In this document: positions 17,129 to 27,062 of the stretch, piece by piece | Numbering within the stretch: the stretch's first letter is position 1 | How the letters are laid out: each line of letters begins with the position of its first letter | Source of the DNA: Gracilibacillus lacisalsi DSM 19029 | GTDB taxonomy: Bacteria > Bacillota > Bacilli > Bacillales > Amphibacillaceae | Assembly (NCBI RefSeq): GCF_000377765.1 | Contig: NZ_KB898667.1 | Location: forward strand, 233,680 to 297,679 | Direction of reading: 5' to 3' | Length of the DNA stretch: 64,000 nt | The notes under the pieces: generated by a model | Told to the model about the DNA's origin: nothing | The model's database searches: none | Seen by the model: only the letters and a program-made list of their open reading frames with translations | Translations under genes and position numbers: made by a program

Positions 17129-19224
17129 TATTCCTCATCTTCTAATACATTATAGGCCATATCGAATAACATGAGTTGGCTATCCAATAAAGTACCGTTT
17201 GTTTGATATCTGACTCGTGAATAGCTACCGTCTTGTGCCTGGACTCTTGTTTTGGCAGTATCTTTAAGAGTAATGTCAAGAATGGAAAGAATTCTTGATT
17301 TGATTCTCCCTTCAAAAATCGGGAACATTAATTCTACACGCTTAACCATGTTCCTTGTCATTAAATCAGCAGAAGATAAGAATATCTTCTCTTCTCCATT
17401 ATGATGGAAATAGTAAATACGACTATGTTCTAAAAACCTGCCGACAATACTTTGAACCTCGATATTATCGCTGACACCAGAGATACCCGGACGTAAACAG
17501 CAAATTCCTCGTATGATCAGATTGATTTTTACTCCAGCCTGTGACGCTTGATAAAATTTTTGAATTAAAGGTTTATCCGTTAATGAATTCATCTTCGCAA
17601 TAATCCGACCATTTCCATGACGTTTATGAAATTCAATTTCCTTGTCAATATAATTCATGATGTCGCTGCGGATATCGAATGGTGACATCGATAAATGATG
17701 GTAAGTCGGTTTTTCAGTATAACCACTTAAATAATTGAAAAAATTAGTCGCATCTACACCGAATTTTCGTTTAGTCGTGAGATAGGACATATCAGTATAA
17801 AACTTTGCTGTTTGGTCATTGTAATTACCTGTTCCTAGATGAACGACGCGTTCAATTCCTCGAGCCGTCTTACGGACAATAAGTGTGATTTTGCTGTGTG
17901 TTTTTAATGAAATCATACCATAAATAACATGACAGCCTGCTTTTTCTAATTCCTTTGCCCACTGGACATTATTTTCTTCATCAAACCGTGCCTTTAATTC
18001 GACTAGAACGGTAACTTGTTTACCGTTTTCCGCCGCTCGCTTTAATCCTGCTATGATCGGGGAACCGCCACTGACACGATATAAGGTTTGCTTAATCGCT
18101 AATACTTCTGGGTCATCCGCGGCATCACGAATTAAGTCTACGATTGGTTCAAACGATTCATATGGATGGTGTAAAAATAAATCCCTTTTTCTCACTGCCT
18201 CAAAGACATCTTCATCCTCATGAATATCCTGAGGAGGTTGAGGGATTAATGTTTCGTATATTAAATGCTCGTGCTCTTTTTTTACATGACCATAAAAATC
18301 CTGTAAAAACGTCAGATCAAGCGGTCCATTGGTAATGTATAAATCTTTTTTATGAATTTCAAGCACATGGAGTAGAAATTCAACCATATCGGGGTTATTT
18401 TCGCGCGCATCTACCTCCAGACGGACAGCGGCTCCCCATTTTCTTTTCTTTAATTCTTTCTCAATTTCTTTCAAAAGGTCACGTGCACCCTCTTCATGAA
18501 TGGTCATATCAGCATTTCGTGTGATTCGAAACGTGGTGGTAGATAGCACATGGTAACCAGTAAAAAATTTATGGATGAAATAACGAATCAAATCTTCCAA
18601 CAATATATACTGTTGATTATCACCAATTGCAATGAATCGATCTAGTAAAGCGGGAACTTGTACAATCGCTGTTTTTACTTGCTGATGTTCCAAATCGTAA
18701 ACATCTTCAAGTTGTACGGCGAGATTTATCGATTTATTTAATAACATCGGGAAAGCTCGATATGCATCAATCGCCATTGGAGTTAGCACTGGGAATATTT
18801 CTTCTTCAAAGTAATTCTCCAATTTATTGATTTCTTGAGGGTTTAAGTCCTCCATATCTACAATGTAAATCTGTTCCTTTTTTAGCTGTGGTAATAGCTC
18901 TTTATATAAATCATATTGTTGTTCAACAAGTTCATGGTTAAAGCTAGAAATTCTTGATAATTGTTGTTTCGGCGTTAATCCAGATTTATTATCTGGCCGG
19001 TTGAACCCGGCTTTCACTTGGTCTTTTAAACCTGCGACTCGTACCATGAAAAATTCATCTAAATTAGAAGAAAAGATGGCAAGGAAACGTAACCTCTCTA
19101 ATAAAGGATTCGTTTCATCATCCGCCTCTTCAAGTACTCGTTTATTAAAGGAGAGCCAACTTAACTCACGATTGTTGTAATAAGCTGGTAGTTCTAAATC
19201 CCTTTCTTGTTTGACAGTTGACAT
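17128..19224 (-). CDS. ppk: Polyphosphate kinase 1
   Basis: A 698-residue enzyme that polymerises the gamma-phosphate of ATP into polyphosphate. The N-domain (YYNNRELSWLSFNKRVLEEA..SNLDEFFMVRVAGL) and the phospholipase-D-like catalytic domains are complete. The autophosphorylated His lies in KTHSKITL, and VHLGTGNYN and the later LMTRNMVKRVE segment are intact. AAAGGATG before the ATG at 19224 makes it the likely start; a TTG lies one codon upstream. It follows ppx by 96 bp on the same strand. Confidence 0.96.
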   Translation of the reverse strand: MSTVKQERDLELPAYYNNRELSWLSFNKRVLEEADDETNPLLERLRFLAIFSSNLDEFFMVRVAGLKDQVKAGFNRPDNKSGLTPKQQLSRISSFNHELVEQQYDLYKELLPQLKKEQIYIVDMEDLNPQEINKLENYFEEEIFPVLTPMAIDAYRAFPMLLNKSINLAVQLEDVYDLEHQQVKTAIVQVPALLDRFIAIGDNQQYILLEDLIRYFIHKFFTGYHVLSTTTFRITRNADMTIHEEGARDLLKEIEKELKKRKWGAAVRLEVDARENNPDMVEFLLHVLEIHKKDLYITNGPLDLTFLQDFYGHVKKEHEHLIYETLIPQPPQDIHEDEDVFEAVRKRDLFLHHPYESFEPIVDLIRDAADDPEVLAIKQTLYRVSGGSPIIAGLKRAAENGKQVTVLVELKARFDEENNVQWAKELEKAGCHVIYGMISLKTHSKITLIVRKTARGIERVVHLGTGNYNDQTAKFYTDMSYLTTKRKFGVDATNFFNYLSGYTEKPTYHHLSMSPFDIRSDIMNYIDKEIEFHKRHGNGRIIAKMNSLTDKPLIQKFYQASQAGVKINLIIRGICCLRPGISGVSDNIEVQSIVGRFLEHSRIYYFHHNGEEKIFLSSADLMTRNMVKRVELMFPIFEGRIKSRILSILDITLKDTAKTRVQAQDGSYSRVRYQTNGTLLDSQLMLFDMAYNVLEDEE

Positions 19225-19320
19225 CAATCATCATCCTTTTTCGACAATCTCTACCATTATCATAACGTTTCACAACCATTATTTTGTTAATAAAATGTAA
19301 ATCTTTTGTAAATTCATCCT

Positions 19321-20844
19321 TTACAATACAAATTTCAACTCAACATCTTTTTTTATCGCCTTCTCGACATGTTTCTTTTGTTTCTCAGATTGATACTCTT
19401 CGGGCTTGGCATCACCATCACAATGTAATGTTATCGTCAAGGTATCATTATCGTTGTCACAAGTTATTTGTTTAACTACCTGACGCTTGGTAGCATCTAA
19501 ACAATAACTAAATTTTAATAGTGCTCCTAAATGACGCAGCTTTTTTTGTTCTTCTTTTAGAAACCACTTTTTATAAGGTTTGATAAATTGTTTAAATACC
19601 GTTTTGTTTTTGTAAGAAGCAATTAATGCCAGTTGCAGGCGATCCTTGTGCATTAAGCCATCAATGGTTCGATTAGCTAGTAAGTAAAAGGTGTGCTGTG
19701 CACTTGATTCAGCATCGATATAATCCCCGAGATGGCATAAATAGCTTGCTCTTTTTAATAATGTCCAATCTTTTTTTGTTAAATGCAGAAGACCATTTTC
19801 TTTTAAATAATCAAAAAGTATACGTGTCAGATATTGGACATGCAAAATTTGTTTTGGATTTAGGTCAAAATCATTGATCAGCTCTTGAATGCTATCCTCT
19901 AACACATTTGGAAAAAGGATAGATCCCATCTCCTTTGATAGTTGTTCATAAAAGACACCGTCACGAAGCCCTTTTCGACTTAATATAAAACAGTCTGCCT
20001 GCATCATTTTATATAAACTGTGGAACACTTCAATGGCAGGTATAATAATATCAGCTCGATCTTTTGATAATCCTTCCACTTTTGGTAATTTATCCGGCTT
20101 AAGCGATGTTAAATAGTTACTAACTTGGATAATGTCCGTATCATACATTTTATATTGATGGAGCCCAGCCAGCGGATACTCTTTCAGGTTTTGATCAATT
20201 TGCACAAGGTTCCGGGCACTTCCCCCGATCGCAATCAACGGGACCTCGCGATTACGTAACCAAGGTAATGTGGCAAATTGTTCTGTTAAATAATTTCGCA
20301 ATGCTTGCAATTCCTGGTTAGTAGGGATTTCTTTAGCAAAAAATTCTTTTAAGGTTAAAGCACCAAAAGGAAAACTATGTGACTCAATTAGTTCTCGATT
20401 TTCAAAATAGGTAACCTCTGTACTGCCACCACCAATATCAACGGTGATGCCTGTTTCAATAGAGGTAGAATTGACAACTGCCAAATAGCCGTAATAGGCT
20501 TCCTCTTCTTCTGATAAGATCCTGATTGTCAGGCTTGTTTGATTTTCTACTTGGATCAAAATTTCCTCTTGATTCTCTGCCTGTCTGATTGTCGCAGTCG
20601 CGACACAAACGACCTCCTGCAATTCATATGTTGCTAATACATCTTGAAAGCTCTGAAGTGTTGCAATTAATCGTTTGATACCAGTCGAATTTAACGTATT
20701 ATCTGATTCTAAAAATGTACGTAGTCTGGCAACTGCTTTGACGTTTTCTACTTCTTTTAATCTGCCGCCTTTTTCTCTTAAATAGATTACTAGTCGCATT
20801 GTGTTCGAACCTATGTCGATGATGGCGTAATATTGTTTTTGCAT
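19321..20844 (-). CDS. ppx: Exopolyphosphatase / GppA-type phosphatase
   Basis: A 507-residue ASKHA-fold phosphatase that releases orthophosphate from polyphosphate ends. The first phosphate loop IDIGSNTMRLVIY and the second TVDIGGGSTEV are intact. The C-terminal half is all-helical and HD-like. AGGGTGATTAC precedes the ATG. With ppk downstream it forms a two-gene polyphosphate turnover operon; some family members hydrolyse pppGpp instead. Confidence 0.92.
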   Translation of the reverse strand: MQKQYYAIIDIGSNTMRLVIYLREKGGRLKEVENVKAVARLRTFLESDNTLNSTGIKRLIATLQSFQDVLATYELQEVVCVATATIRQAENQEEILIQVENQTSLTIRILSEEEEAYYGYLAVVNSTSIETGITVDIGGGSTEVTYFENRELIESHSFPFGALTLKEFFAKEIPTNQELQALRNYLTEQFATLPWLRNREVPLIAIGGSARNLVQIDQNLKEYPLAGLHQYKMYDTDIIQVSNYLTSLKPDKLPKVEGLSKDRADIIIPAIEVFHSLYKMMQADCFILSRKGLRDGVFYEQLSKEMGSILFPNVLEDSIQELINDFDLNPKQILHVQYLTRILFDYLKENGLLHLTKKDWTLLKRASYLCHLGDYIDAESSAQHTFYLLANRTIDGLMHKDRLQLALIASYKNKTVFKQFIKPYKKWFLKEEQKKLRHLGALLKFSYCLDATKRQVVKQITCDNDNDTLTITLHCDGDAKPEEYQSEKQKKHVEKAIKKDVELKFVL

Positions 20845-20929
20845 GTAATCACCCTATTATTGTTGTGAATTTTTCTATATTGTACCATAATAGAGTGAAA
20901 ACTCTGAAATATTGGAAGGAGTTATGCTA

Positions 20930-21802
20930 GTGTGGCAAGAAAAAATAGAACTTGGAATGCCTTATGATTTTGATTATCTACTATTTCGGTTAGAGATGGA
21001 TAAGTTGAATTATGTCGATTTCAAGAAGCGATCCGTGTTAGTACCATTAAGAAGTGGTCAGGAAAAACATGTCGTAACCGTGACAGCAACTGGTACAACA
21101 GCAAACCCCAGTTTTTTAATAGAAGGACAAGATACAGCACGAAAGAAAGAGCTACTTGTCCAAATAGCTGATATATTTGCTTGGGATCAGGATTTACGAT
21201 TGATTCAGCAGTTTTTCGCCGAAACTGATTTAGCGGGCTTGTTCGAAGCCTATCCAGCAACACCATTGATTCGAGAATTCGATCCGTTTAGTAATTTGGT
21301 TAAAACGATTATTCATCAGCAACTAAATATGGCGTTTGCCCAAACGTTAACCGCAAGATTTGTGACAACCTATGGTGAACAAATAGACGGTGTCTGGTTT
21401 TATCCGACAGCTGATAAGGTAGCAACTATTCCTTATCAGGAACTGCAAGATATGCAATTTAGTAGACGAAAAGCAGAATATGTTATTGATACCGCGAAGA
21501 AAATTGTTGCAGAAGAGCTCAATCTAACTTCATTTTATGACAAAAGTGATCAAGAAGTGATGCAACAATTAACTAAAATTCGCGGAATTGGCGCATGGAC
21601 CGTCCAAAATTGGTTGATGTTCTCACTGGGTAGACAAGACCTTTTTCCATCGAGTGATATCGGCATTCAAAACGCATTAAAACTTCATTTTGGTCTGGAA
21701 ACTAAACCAACTGCAGCCAAACTTGACGAATGGAATCAAGCATGGAAACCTTATCGGTCTTATGCGGCCATGACGTTATGGCGCAGTATTGAAGAAGGTT
21801 AA
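20930..21802 (+). CDS. yfjP: DNA-3-methyladenine glycosylase (YfjP, AlkA-like)
   Basis: A 290-residue base-excision repair glycosylase that removes alkylated purines. The helix-hairpin-helix is LTKIRGIGAWTVQNWL, followed by the catalytic Asp region RQDLFPSSDIG. The N-terminal AlkA-type domain is present. I favour GTG 20930 because GGAAGGAG is 8 nt before it; ATG 20924 is only 3 nt from that site. The stop overlaps the convergent TPR gene by 4 bp. No iron-sulfur cysteines are present. Confidence 0.88.
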   Translation: MWQEKIELGMPYDFDYLLFRLEMDKLNYVDFKKRSVLVPLRSGQEKHVVTVTATGTTANPSFLIEGQDTARKKELLVQIADIFAWDQDLRLIQQFFAETDLAGLFEAYPATPLIREFDPFSNLVKTIIHQQLNMAFAQTLTARFVTTYGEQIDGVWFYPTADKVATIPYQELQDMQFSRRKAEYVIDTAKKIVAEELNLTSFYDKSDQEVMQQLTKIRGIGAWTVQNWLMFSLGRQDLFPSSDIGIQNALKLHFGLETKPTAAKLDEWNQAWKPYRSYAAMTLWRSIEEG

Positions 21803-23142
21803 GAAGGTATGTTGACCATTAATTGTTTATACGTGTTTGCTTGTTCTTTGTCTCCCTTTGCTAAATAGCTTTTGTAAAGGTATTGAATCGGAGCGGGATC
21901 TTCGGGCGCTAATTCCATTTCCCATTCAAAACAAGCAATTGCTTGGTCATACTGTTCCAGATCAAAGTAGATTTCACCTAAGGCAAATTGCTGGTCTGGA
22001 TTATCTGTTAATTTTTCCATTTTCCTTAACTTCTGTATGATTGGTAGCTCGGTATCTTGTAGTGATGTGATGATTTCATTCAATGGCAGATGCTGTAATA
22101 ACTTTTTGATCGTTAAATGGAGAACTCTTTCTAGCTGTGCAGCATCCTCTTTGTATAAGGTCAGTAAAGTTTCTAATAAGGGTTGATAATCCTTTGCTAA
22201 TTGCTCGGTAGAAACAGCGTCAAGAGCCTTCTCGAACAGTTTTCGATCTTCAATTGCTTCGTCATGGTGAATGTAATACCGTAAAATGGCTTGATAACCA
22301 TCCAGTTTTACGAGCTTTTCGATGATTTCTTTTGGTTCAGGATATTCAACTAATAGTTGTTCCCATAAGCTAATTTGGTCTTGTTTAGTAAGCAGCTCTT
22401 GGGCTAACTCATCGATTTTTTCTATAGCCTTTAAGGATGAACAATTCGTGTAGAGGAGGCAGAGTTGATCAAATTTTCGATTATCTATATGATATTGTTG
22501 GATCATAGAATTTATGACAGTGTTAGGGAAATTTTGCTCGAAATAAACAGATTCTAAATAGAGAGGGTCTGACCATTCGATTGTAAGTTGATCAATGTTT
22601 TGGTATTGGTCTTTATATTTTTGGAAGTCAAAATGATGCAGCATATCTTTGGCGAACGTGTCGCGTGGACGTACTTGCCCATAGTTGACAAGAATTCGGA
22701 ATGCTTTCTTTAGCTGGCCGTTCCTTCGGTAGTTGTAAAATGTCTTCTTGCAGAGAGCCTGGATCTTCTTTTCATTGACATAGTTATCGAACATCGCCAG
22801 TACATAGAGCATTTCTATTTCGTTGTATTTGTTTGTTAGTTTTTGTACCATTTGATTATTGGAAGTAAGGCGATATGCTTGGTCTTCATTAAGCAGTGCT
22901 TTGGTTAATGGGTGATCAGCAGAAAATGTATGACCGTGTTGGAGAGCATTTTTTAGAAAGGATTGCAATCGTATAGAAGTCGTTTTTTTTGCGTTAATAT
23001 AGCGGTCTTTGTAAAATAATAAATAATAAGATTGATTTTTTTGACCGGTAGCTTCTACAATCTTTGCTTGTTTATATATGGTCAATTGTACTACATCAAA
23101 ACGCATTGTCTTTTTATTATGCATTAGCTCGATAGTTGTCAT
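21799..23142 (-). CDS. TPR-containing cytosolic protein of unknown function
   Basis: A 447-residue soluble protein I do not recognise as a named family. The C-terminal 60 residues form one or two clear tetratricopeptide repeats (QFALGEIYFDLEQYDQAIACFEWEMELAPEDPAPIQYLYKSYLAKGDKEQA). The middle is long, acidic and helical, probably further degenerate TPR or superhelical repeats. The first 90 residues look like a small beta-rich domain. AGGAG lies upstream; TTG 23145 and ATG 23142 are both possible starts. It converges on yfjP with a 4-bp overlap. Confidence 0.6.
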   Translation of the reverse strand: MTTIELMHNKKTMRFDVVQLTIYKQAKIVEATGQKNQSYYLLFYKDRYINAKKTTSIRLQSFLKNALQHGHTFSADHPLTKALLNEDQAYRLTSNNQMVQKLTNKYNEIEMLYVLAMFDNYVNEKKIQALCKKTFYNYRRNGQLKKAFRILVNYGQVRPRDTFAKDMLHHFDFQKYKDQYQNIDQLTIEWSDPLYLESVYFEQNFPNTVINSMIQQYHIDNRKFDQLCLLYTNCSSLKAIEKIDELAQELLTKQDQISLWEQLLVEYPEPKEIIEKLVKLDGYQAILRYYIHHDEAIEDRKLFEKALDAVSTEQLAKDYQPLLETLLTLYKEDAAQLERVLHLTIKKLLQHLPLNEIITSLQDTELPIIQKLRKMEKLTDNPDQQFALGEIYFDLEQYDQAIACFEWEMELAPEDPAPIQYLYKSYLAKGDKEQANTYKQLMVNIPS

Positions 23143-23309
23143 CAATGAAACAACTCCTTTTTATTACAGATTAATTCTAGTGTAGCATAAATCATCTGAT
23201 GGCAAAAGAATGTTGTGAATGTAAATTCTTTGTAATGATTTCTTGCAAAGTATAAGCAGTTGTCTCGTTATATGATATGATAAACGAAAAGCACACTAGG
23301 AGGATCTCT

Positions 23310-23384
23310 GTGATAAAAGAAATTTTATGGTCGATACTCTTAGCCATATTACTTGTGTTTATTCCTTTCGGTTCTGTGATATAA
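23310..23384 (+). CDS. Candidate 24-residue single-span membrane peptide
   Basis: A GTG-started frame with an excellent AGGAGG 7 nt upstream encodes IKEILWSILLAILLVFIPFG plus a few residues, essentially one transmembrane helix. A good terminator follows 20 bp after the stop, so it looks like a free-standing transcription unit. No family is recognised. It could be a small regulatory or toxin-like membrane peptide, which is inference only. Confidence 0.45.
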   Translation: MIKEILWSILLAILLVFIPFGSVI

Positions 23385-23403
23385 AAAATATAGAGTAAGC
23401 GTG

Positions 23404-23430
23404 CAATCTACTTTGGTGGGTTGTTTTTTT
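23404..23430 (+). terminator. Terminator after the small membrane peptide
   Basis: CAATCTAC pairs with GTGGGTTG (two G.U pairs) around TTTG, followed by seven T. It isolates the small gene from clpE. Confidence 0.65.
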
Positions 23431-23458
23431 ATGGATAAAAATTTTTTGAGCAAAGATC

Positions 23459-23517
23459 TTGAAAGTCAAAGAAGGTCAGATTATAATAATAGACAAGAAA
23501 GGTCAAATATAGTCAAA
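23459..23517 (+). promoter_or_regulatory. clpE promoter with two CtsR operators
   Basis: A textbook SigA promoter, TTGAAA (23459-23464), 17 bp, TATAAT (23482-23487), precedes clpE. CtsR heptad repeats overlap it: AGTCAAA-GAA-GGTCAGA at 23464-23480 within the spacer, and GGTCAAA-TAT-AGTCAAA at 23501-23517 just after the expected start site. The second is a perfect match to the CtsR consensus. Heat or protein-damage derepression of clpE by CtsR is therefore expected. Confidence 0.93.
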
Positions 23518-23559
23518 GTCAAAACTGACCTTAATTAAAAATTGAAGGAGGAATAACAT

Positions 23560-25686
23560 ATGAAATGCCAACAATGTGGTATTCATCAAGCAACGATAAA
23601 TGTAAACCTTCGATTTAATGATCAAACCGAATCTTTACATGTTTGTGAATCATGCTTTCAAGATATAAAAAATCAAATGAAAAATCCATCTGGTATGTTT
23701 GGGGGACAAGACTTTGAAAACTTCTTTGCTGGAGGAACAAATGATTCCAACCAAGCACATGCCAAAACACATACAAGACAAGGCGGAAAAGGTAATGGTC
23801 TTTTAGATCAATTAGGTAAAAACCTGACAGATGCCGCAAGAGCAGGACTAATTGACCCAGTAATTGGACGTGACCAAGAGGTTAAACGTGTAATTGAAAC
23901 CTTAAACCGTCGTAACAAAAACAACCCAGTATTAATCGGGGAACCTGGTGTTGGTAAAACGGCAATCGCAGAAGGGTTAGCCCTAAAAGTAACAGAAGGA
24001 AACGTGCCAACAAAACTATTGGACAAAGAAATTTATATTCTGGATGTAGCGTCATTAGTCGCTAATACCGGAATTCGTGGTCAATTCGAAGAGCGTATGA
24101 AACAATTAGTATCCGAACTTCAAGAACGTCAAAATGTCATCCTTTTTGTTGATGAAATTCACTTACTTGTAGGTGCAGGAACGACAGAAGGTTCTCAAAT
24201 GGATGCCGGAAACATCTTAAAACCAGCATTGGCACGAGGCGAATTACAATTAATCGGTGCAACAACATTAAAAGAGTACCGTCAAATTGAAAAAGATGCA
24301 GCATTAGAGCGTCGTTTCCAGCCAATTATGGTCAAAGAGCCATCATTAGATGAAGCGGAGCAAATTTTGCAAGGCTTGAAAGAACGTTATGAAAAATATC
24401 ATCAAGTAAGTTATTCTGATGAAGTATTACGTGCTGCCGTTACGTTGTCTAAGCGTTATATCCAAGACCGCTTCTTACCAGATAAAGCCATTGATTTAAT
24501 TGATGAAGCAGGTGCACGTCTCAACCTTGATGTAAGTGAGTCAGATCATGAAGCATTGCAGAAACGTCTTGATGAAATCGGCAAAGAAAAAATGGAAGCA
24601 GCCGAAAAAGAAGACTATGAACGTGCAGCTAACTTAAGACATCAAGAGATCAAACTAGAGAAAAAATTAGCAGAAACAAAAGAAGCGCCAAAAGCAGACG
24701 TAACAGTCGAAGATATTCAATTAATTATTGAAGAGAAAACTGGAATTCCAGTCCGCAAAATCCAAGCAGACGAACAATCCAAAATGAAAAACTTAGCGGA
24801 CAACTTAAGTCAAAAAGTAATTGGCCAACAAGTTGCAGTTGATAAAGTAGCCAAAGCGGTTCGCCGCAGTCGGGCTGGTTTGAAATCTAAACATCGTCCA
24901 ATTGGTTCTTTCCTTTTTGTTGGACCAACTGGTGTTGGTAAAACAGAATTAACAAAAGCACTAGCTGAAGAACTGTTTGGTACCAAAGATGCGATGATTC
25001 GCCTTGATATGAGTGAATATATGGAAAAACACACCGTATCAAAAATTATCGGTTCACCACCAGGCTATGTAGGACATGAAGAAGCAGGGCAATTAACAGA
25101 AAAAGTTCGTCACAATCCGTACAGCTTGATTCTATTAGACGAAATCGAAAAAGCACACCCAGATGTACAGAACATGTTCCTGCAAATCATGGAAGATGGT
25201 CAGCTAACTGATAGTCATGGCAGAACGGTAAGTTTTAAAGATACCGTAATTATTATGACAAGTAACGCTGGTACCGGGGTGAAGAAAATTACGGTTGGCT
25301 TCAACAGTGACAACAATGAAGCTGTTTCAACACTAGAAAACTTAAGCAGCTATTTCAAGCCAGAATTCTTGAACCGTTTTGATGCGATCATTCCGTTCAA
25401 TGAATTAGAACAAGAAGATCTACTACAGATTGTAGACCTTATGATCGCAGAGTTAAGTGAACAATTGAAAGAATCTGACCTTGAGATAACAGTCAGCGAC
25501 GATGCGAAAAAATTCCTAGCTGATAAAGGTTATGATCCTCGATTCGGTGCACGTCCACTACGTCGTGTCATCCAAGATAAAGTAGAAGACGGCATCACAG
25601 ATCTTGTCTTGGAAGAAGAGGATGTAAAACAAATAGAGATCGTGTTTGAAAACGAAGATATCGTTGTGAAGAAAAGCGCTAGCTAG
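23560..25686 (+). CDS. clpE: ATP-dependent Clp protease ATPase subunit ClpE
   Basis: A 708-residue class-III stress unfoldase that feeds proteins to ClpP. The N-terminal zinc finger has C3-x2-C6 and C29-x2-C32. Two AAA+ modules follow, with Walker A GEPGVGKT and GPTGVGKT, and a UVR-like coiled coil ([13 protein letters not shown]) between them. An N-terminal ClpA/B repeat domain is lacking, as is normal for ClpE. A GGAGG lies upstream of the ATG, and two CtsR operators sit in the promoter. Confidence 0.97.
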   Translation: MKCQQCGIHQATINVNLRFNDQTESLHVCESCFQDIKNQMKNPSGMFGGQDFENFFAGGTNDSNQAHAKTHTRQGGKGNGLLDQLGKNLTDAARAGLIDPVIGRDQEVKRVIETLNRRNKNNPVLIGEPGVGKTAIAEGLALKVTEGNVPTKLLDKEIYILDVASLVANTGIRGQFEERMKQLVSELQERQNVILFVDEIHLLVGAGTTEGSQMDAGNILKPALARGELQLIGATTLKEYRQIEKDAALERRFQPIMVKEPSLDEAEQILQGLKERYEKYHQVSYSDEVLRAAVTLSKRYIQDRFLPDKAIDLIDEAGARLNLDVSESDHEALQKRLDEIGKEKMEAAEKEDYERAANLRHQEIKLEKKLAETKEAPKADVTVEDIQLIIEEKTGIPVRKIQADEQSKMKNLADNLSQKVIGQQVAVDKVAKAVRRSRAGLKSKHRPIGSFLFVGPTGVGKTELTKALAEELFGTKDAMIRLDMSEYMEKHTVSKIIGSPPGYVGHEEAGQLTEKVRHNPYSLILLDEIEKAHPDVQNMFLQIMEDGQLTDSHGRTVSFKDTVIIMTSNAGTGVKKITVGFNSDNNEAVSTLENLSSYFKPEFLNRFDAIIPFNELEQEDLLQIVDLMIAELSEQLKESDLEITVSDDAKKFLADKGYDPRFGARPLRRVIQDKVEDGITDLVLEEEDVKQIEIVFENEDIVVKKSAS

Positions 25687-25709
25687 TATTTAGCTAGTGC
25701 TTTTTCTTT
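25675..25709 (+). terminator. clpE terminator
   Basis: AGCGCTAGCTA pairs with TAGCTAGTGCT around GTATT and is followed by TTTTTCTTT. The stem includes the last clpE codons. Confidence 0.85.
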
Positions 25710-25713
25710 AAAA

Positions 25714-26185
25714 TAAGAAAGTATATAATCAGCTCAATGACCGTGTTTAACGAAGTAGTTATTTTGACATATTTTATTTGTGGTTGACAACGCTCCGACT
25801 AATTACTTCGCTTTCCGCGGGCACGGCCTCAACTAACTTTGCAAAGAAAAACACTTTGCAAAGTGGATTTTCGGCTCGCGCTGTTCCCGCAGGAGTCTAT
25901 GTAATTAGTCTTCCGCTATGAGGCGGTGCAGCAATTCTTGTCAGAAGTAATAGGTTGCCTTTTATAAAATAGATGAGAATTGCTATCCATAAATATAAAA
26001 GCAGCAATGTTATTTCATGCTAGAGTTGTAGAGCAGAACTTAGCGAAGGCCGCCCACTTCCACTCCTGTGGGAATTGTTTGACCTGAAGATCCACTTTTT
26101 CGAGCATTGGCTCGAAAAAGTTAGCTGAAGGGCAAACCCCACGGAAAGGGAAGTGGGCAGCCGGAGTGGTGGTCAAGTTGTTCAA
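25714..26185. repeat. Composite intergenic hairpin element, copy 2 (A2 + B2)
   Basis: This is a second copy of the 9128-9575 block, in the same orientation. A2 (25798-25910) has perfect outer arms GACTAATTAC / GTAATTAGTC and a longer tip, CTTTGCAAAG-AAAAACA-CTTTGCAAAG; copy 1 lacks 17 bp here. B2 (26048-26164) has CCCACTTCC / GGAAGTGGG where copy 1 has CCCCCTTCC / GGAAGGGGG. The interval 25710-26335 contains nothing else that I can recognise. Confidence 0.85.
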
Positions 26186-26335
26186 ATATTTCATAATTAC
26201 TATCAAAGTAATTATGGACAGACGGGGTTCCCGTTTTTCTTACGTAAAGTTTTGATGAAATTATTTAAAATGTATTGCTTCTCTTTTACAAAAGATTCAT
26301 ACTAGGCCTAAAGTTACACGTGTGGGGGGAAAGAG

Positions 26336-26836
26336 TTGAAAAGAGAGATTCGAACTGCAGAAAAGTTGCTAGTATTAGGCTTGAGTTTAATTCTTATTTT
26401 TATGATAGTTCAAGATTTAGTTCCGCTTGGTCCACTTAATGATATTGATGCTATCTCAGCCGATCGTAGTTTCAATGAAATATTGACTGTTACCTTAATA
26501 GGTGCTGTGCAAATTTTAATCTTACTAAGTATTGTACTAATATTTATCGGCAAGAGGTACCCAATTTGGATTAGGCTCTGGTTAATTATTCATCAATCTT
26601 TTATTTTTGTTGGAGCACTTTTAGATTGGTGGATTCCATACTTTTTTGGTTATGGAGCAGAAGAAAGAGTGGATAGATACCAGCAAATGTTTGGAGATAC
26701 ACACTCATTTTTACCGGAAATCAATGGAATTGTTCCGAATACACTTCATGTTATCTTTCATTCACTGTTATTGCTTTGTATTATCTTAACAATCTATATT
26801 AGCTTCACCACTAAGAAAAAAAATCATCTCGCATAA
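26336..26836 (+). CDS. Four-span membrane protein of unknown function
   Basis: A 166-residue protein with four hydrophobic segments (about residues 10-28, 48-72, 79-103 and 136-158) and an acidic extracellular loop between the third and fourth. I do not recognise the family. The start is a TTG behind GGGGGGAAAGAG, which is plausible but not certain. The gene stands alone between the repeat block and a terminator. Confidence 0.55.
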   Translation: MKREIRTAEKLLVLGLSLILIFMIVQDLVPLGPLNDIDAISADRSFNEILTVTLIGAVQILILLSIVLIFIGKRYPIWIRLWLIIHQSFIFVGALLDWWIPYFFGYGAEERVDRYQQMFGDTHSFLPEINGIVPNTLHVIFHSLLLLCIILTIYISFTTKKKNHLA

Positions 26837-26854
26837 ATGTGGGGTGATTTTTTT
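26823..26854 (+). terminator. Rho-independent terminator
   Basis: TCATCTCGCAT pairs with ATGTGGGGTGA (with G.U pairs) and is followed by TTTTTTT. Confidence 0.85.
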
Positions 26855-26871
26855 GTTTACATAATCGGAAA

Positions 26872-26985
26872 GTGGCCATAAAAAGTTTAGAAGTGACCAT
26901 AAAACCATGAAAAGTGGCCATAAAGTGCTCAAAAGTGGCCATATAATCACGAAAAGTGACCATAAAACTCCCAAAAGTGGCCATA
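26872..26985 (+). repeat. 21-bp phased array, core GTG(G/A)CCATA
   Basis: Six units AAAAGTGGCCATAA start at 26872, 26893, 26914, 26935, 26956 and 26977, every step exactly 21 bp. The core alternates between GTGGCCATA and GTGACCATA while the 8-bp filler varies. It lies immediately upstream of the ECF promoter at 27002. A long reverse-strand frame here is an artefact of the pitch being divisible by three. Confidence 0.9.
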
Positions 26986-27001
26986 AAAATCTAATCCATC
27001 C

Positions 27002-27025
27002 AAACTTTTTGTACTTCTCTGCGTC
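27002..27025 (+). promoter_or_regulatory. Predicted autoregulatory ECF sigma promoter
   Basis: AAAC (27002-27005), 16 bp including the T-run, then CGTC (27022-27025) matches the bacillar ECF pattern TGAAAC-N16-CGT(C/A). Its position before an ECF sigma/anti-sigma operon suggests positive autoregulation. Confidence 0.7.
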
Positions 27026-27062
27026 TAATAGATAAGATAGAGAAAGAAAAGGGGGCAGTGTA

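Noticed and set aside
26872..26985. CRISPR array
   Set aside because: Core and filler are far too short for CRISPR repeats and spacers, and no cas gene is present. The same holds for the 17.0 and 46.8 kb arrays.
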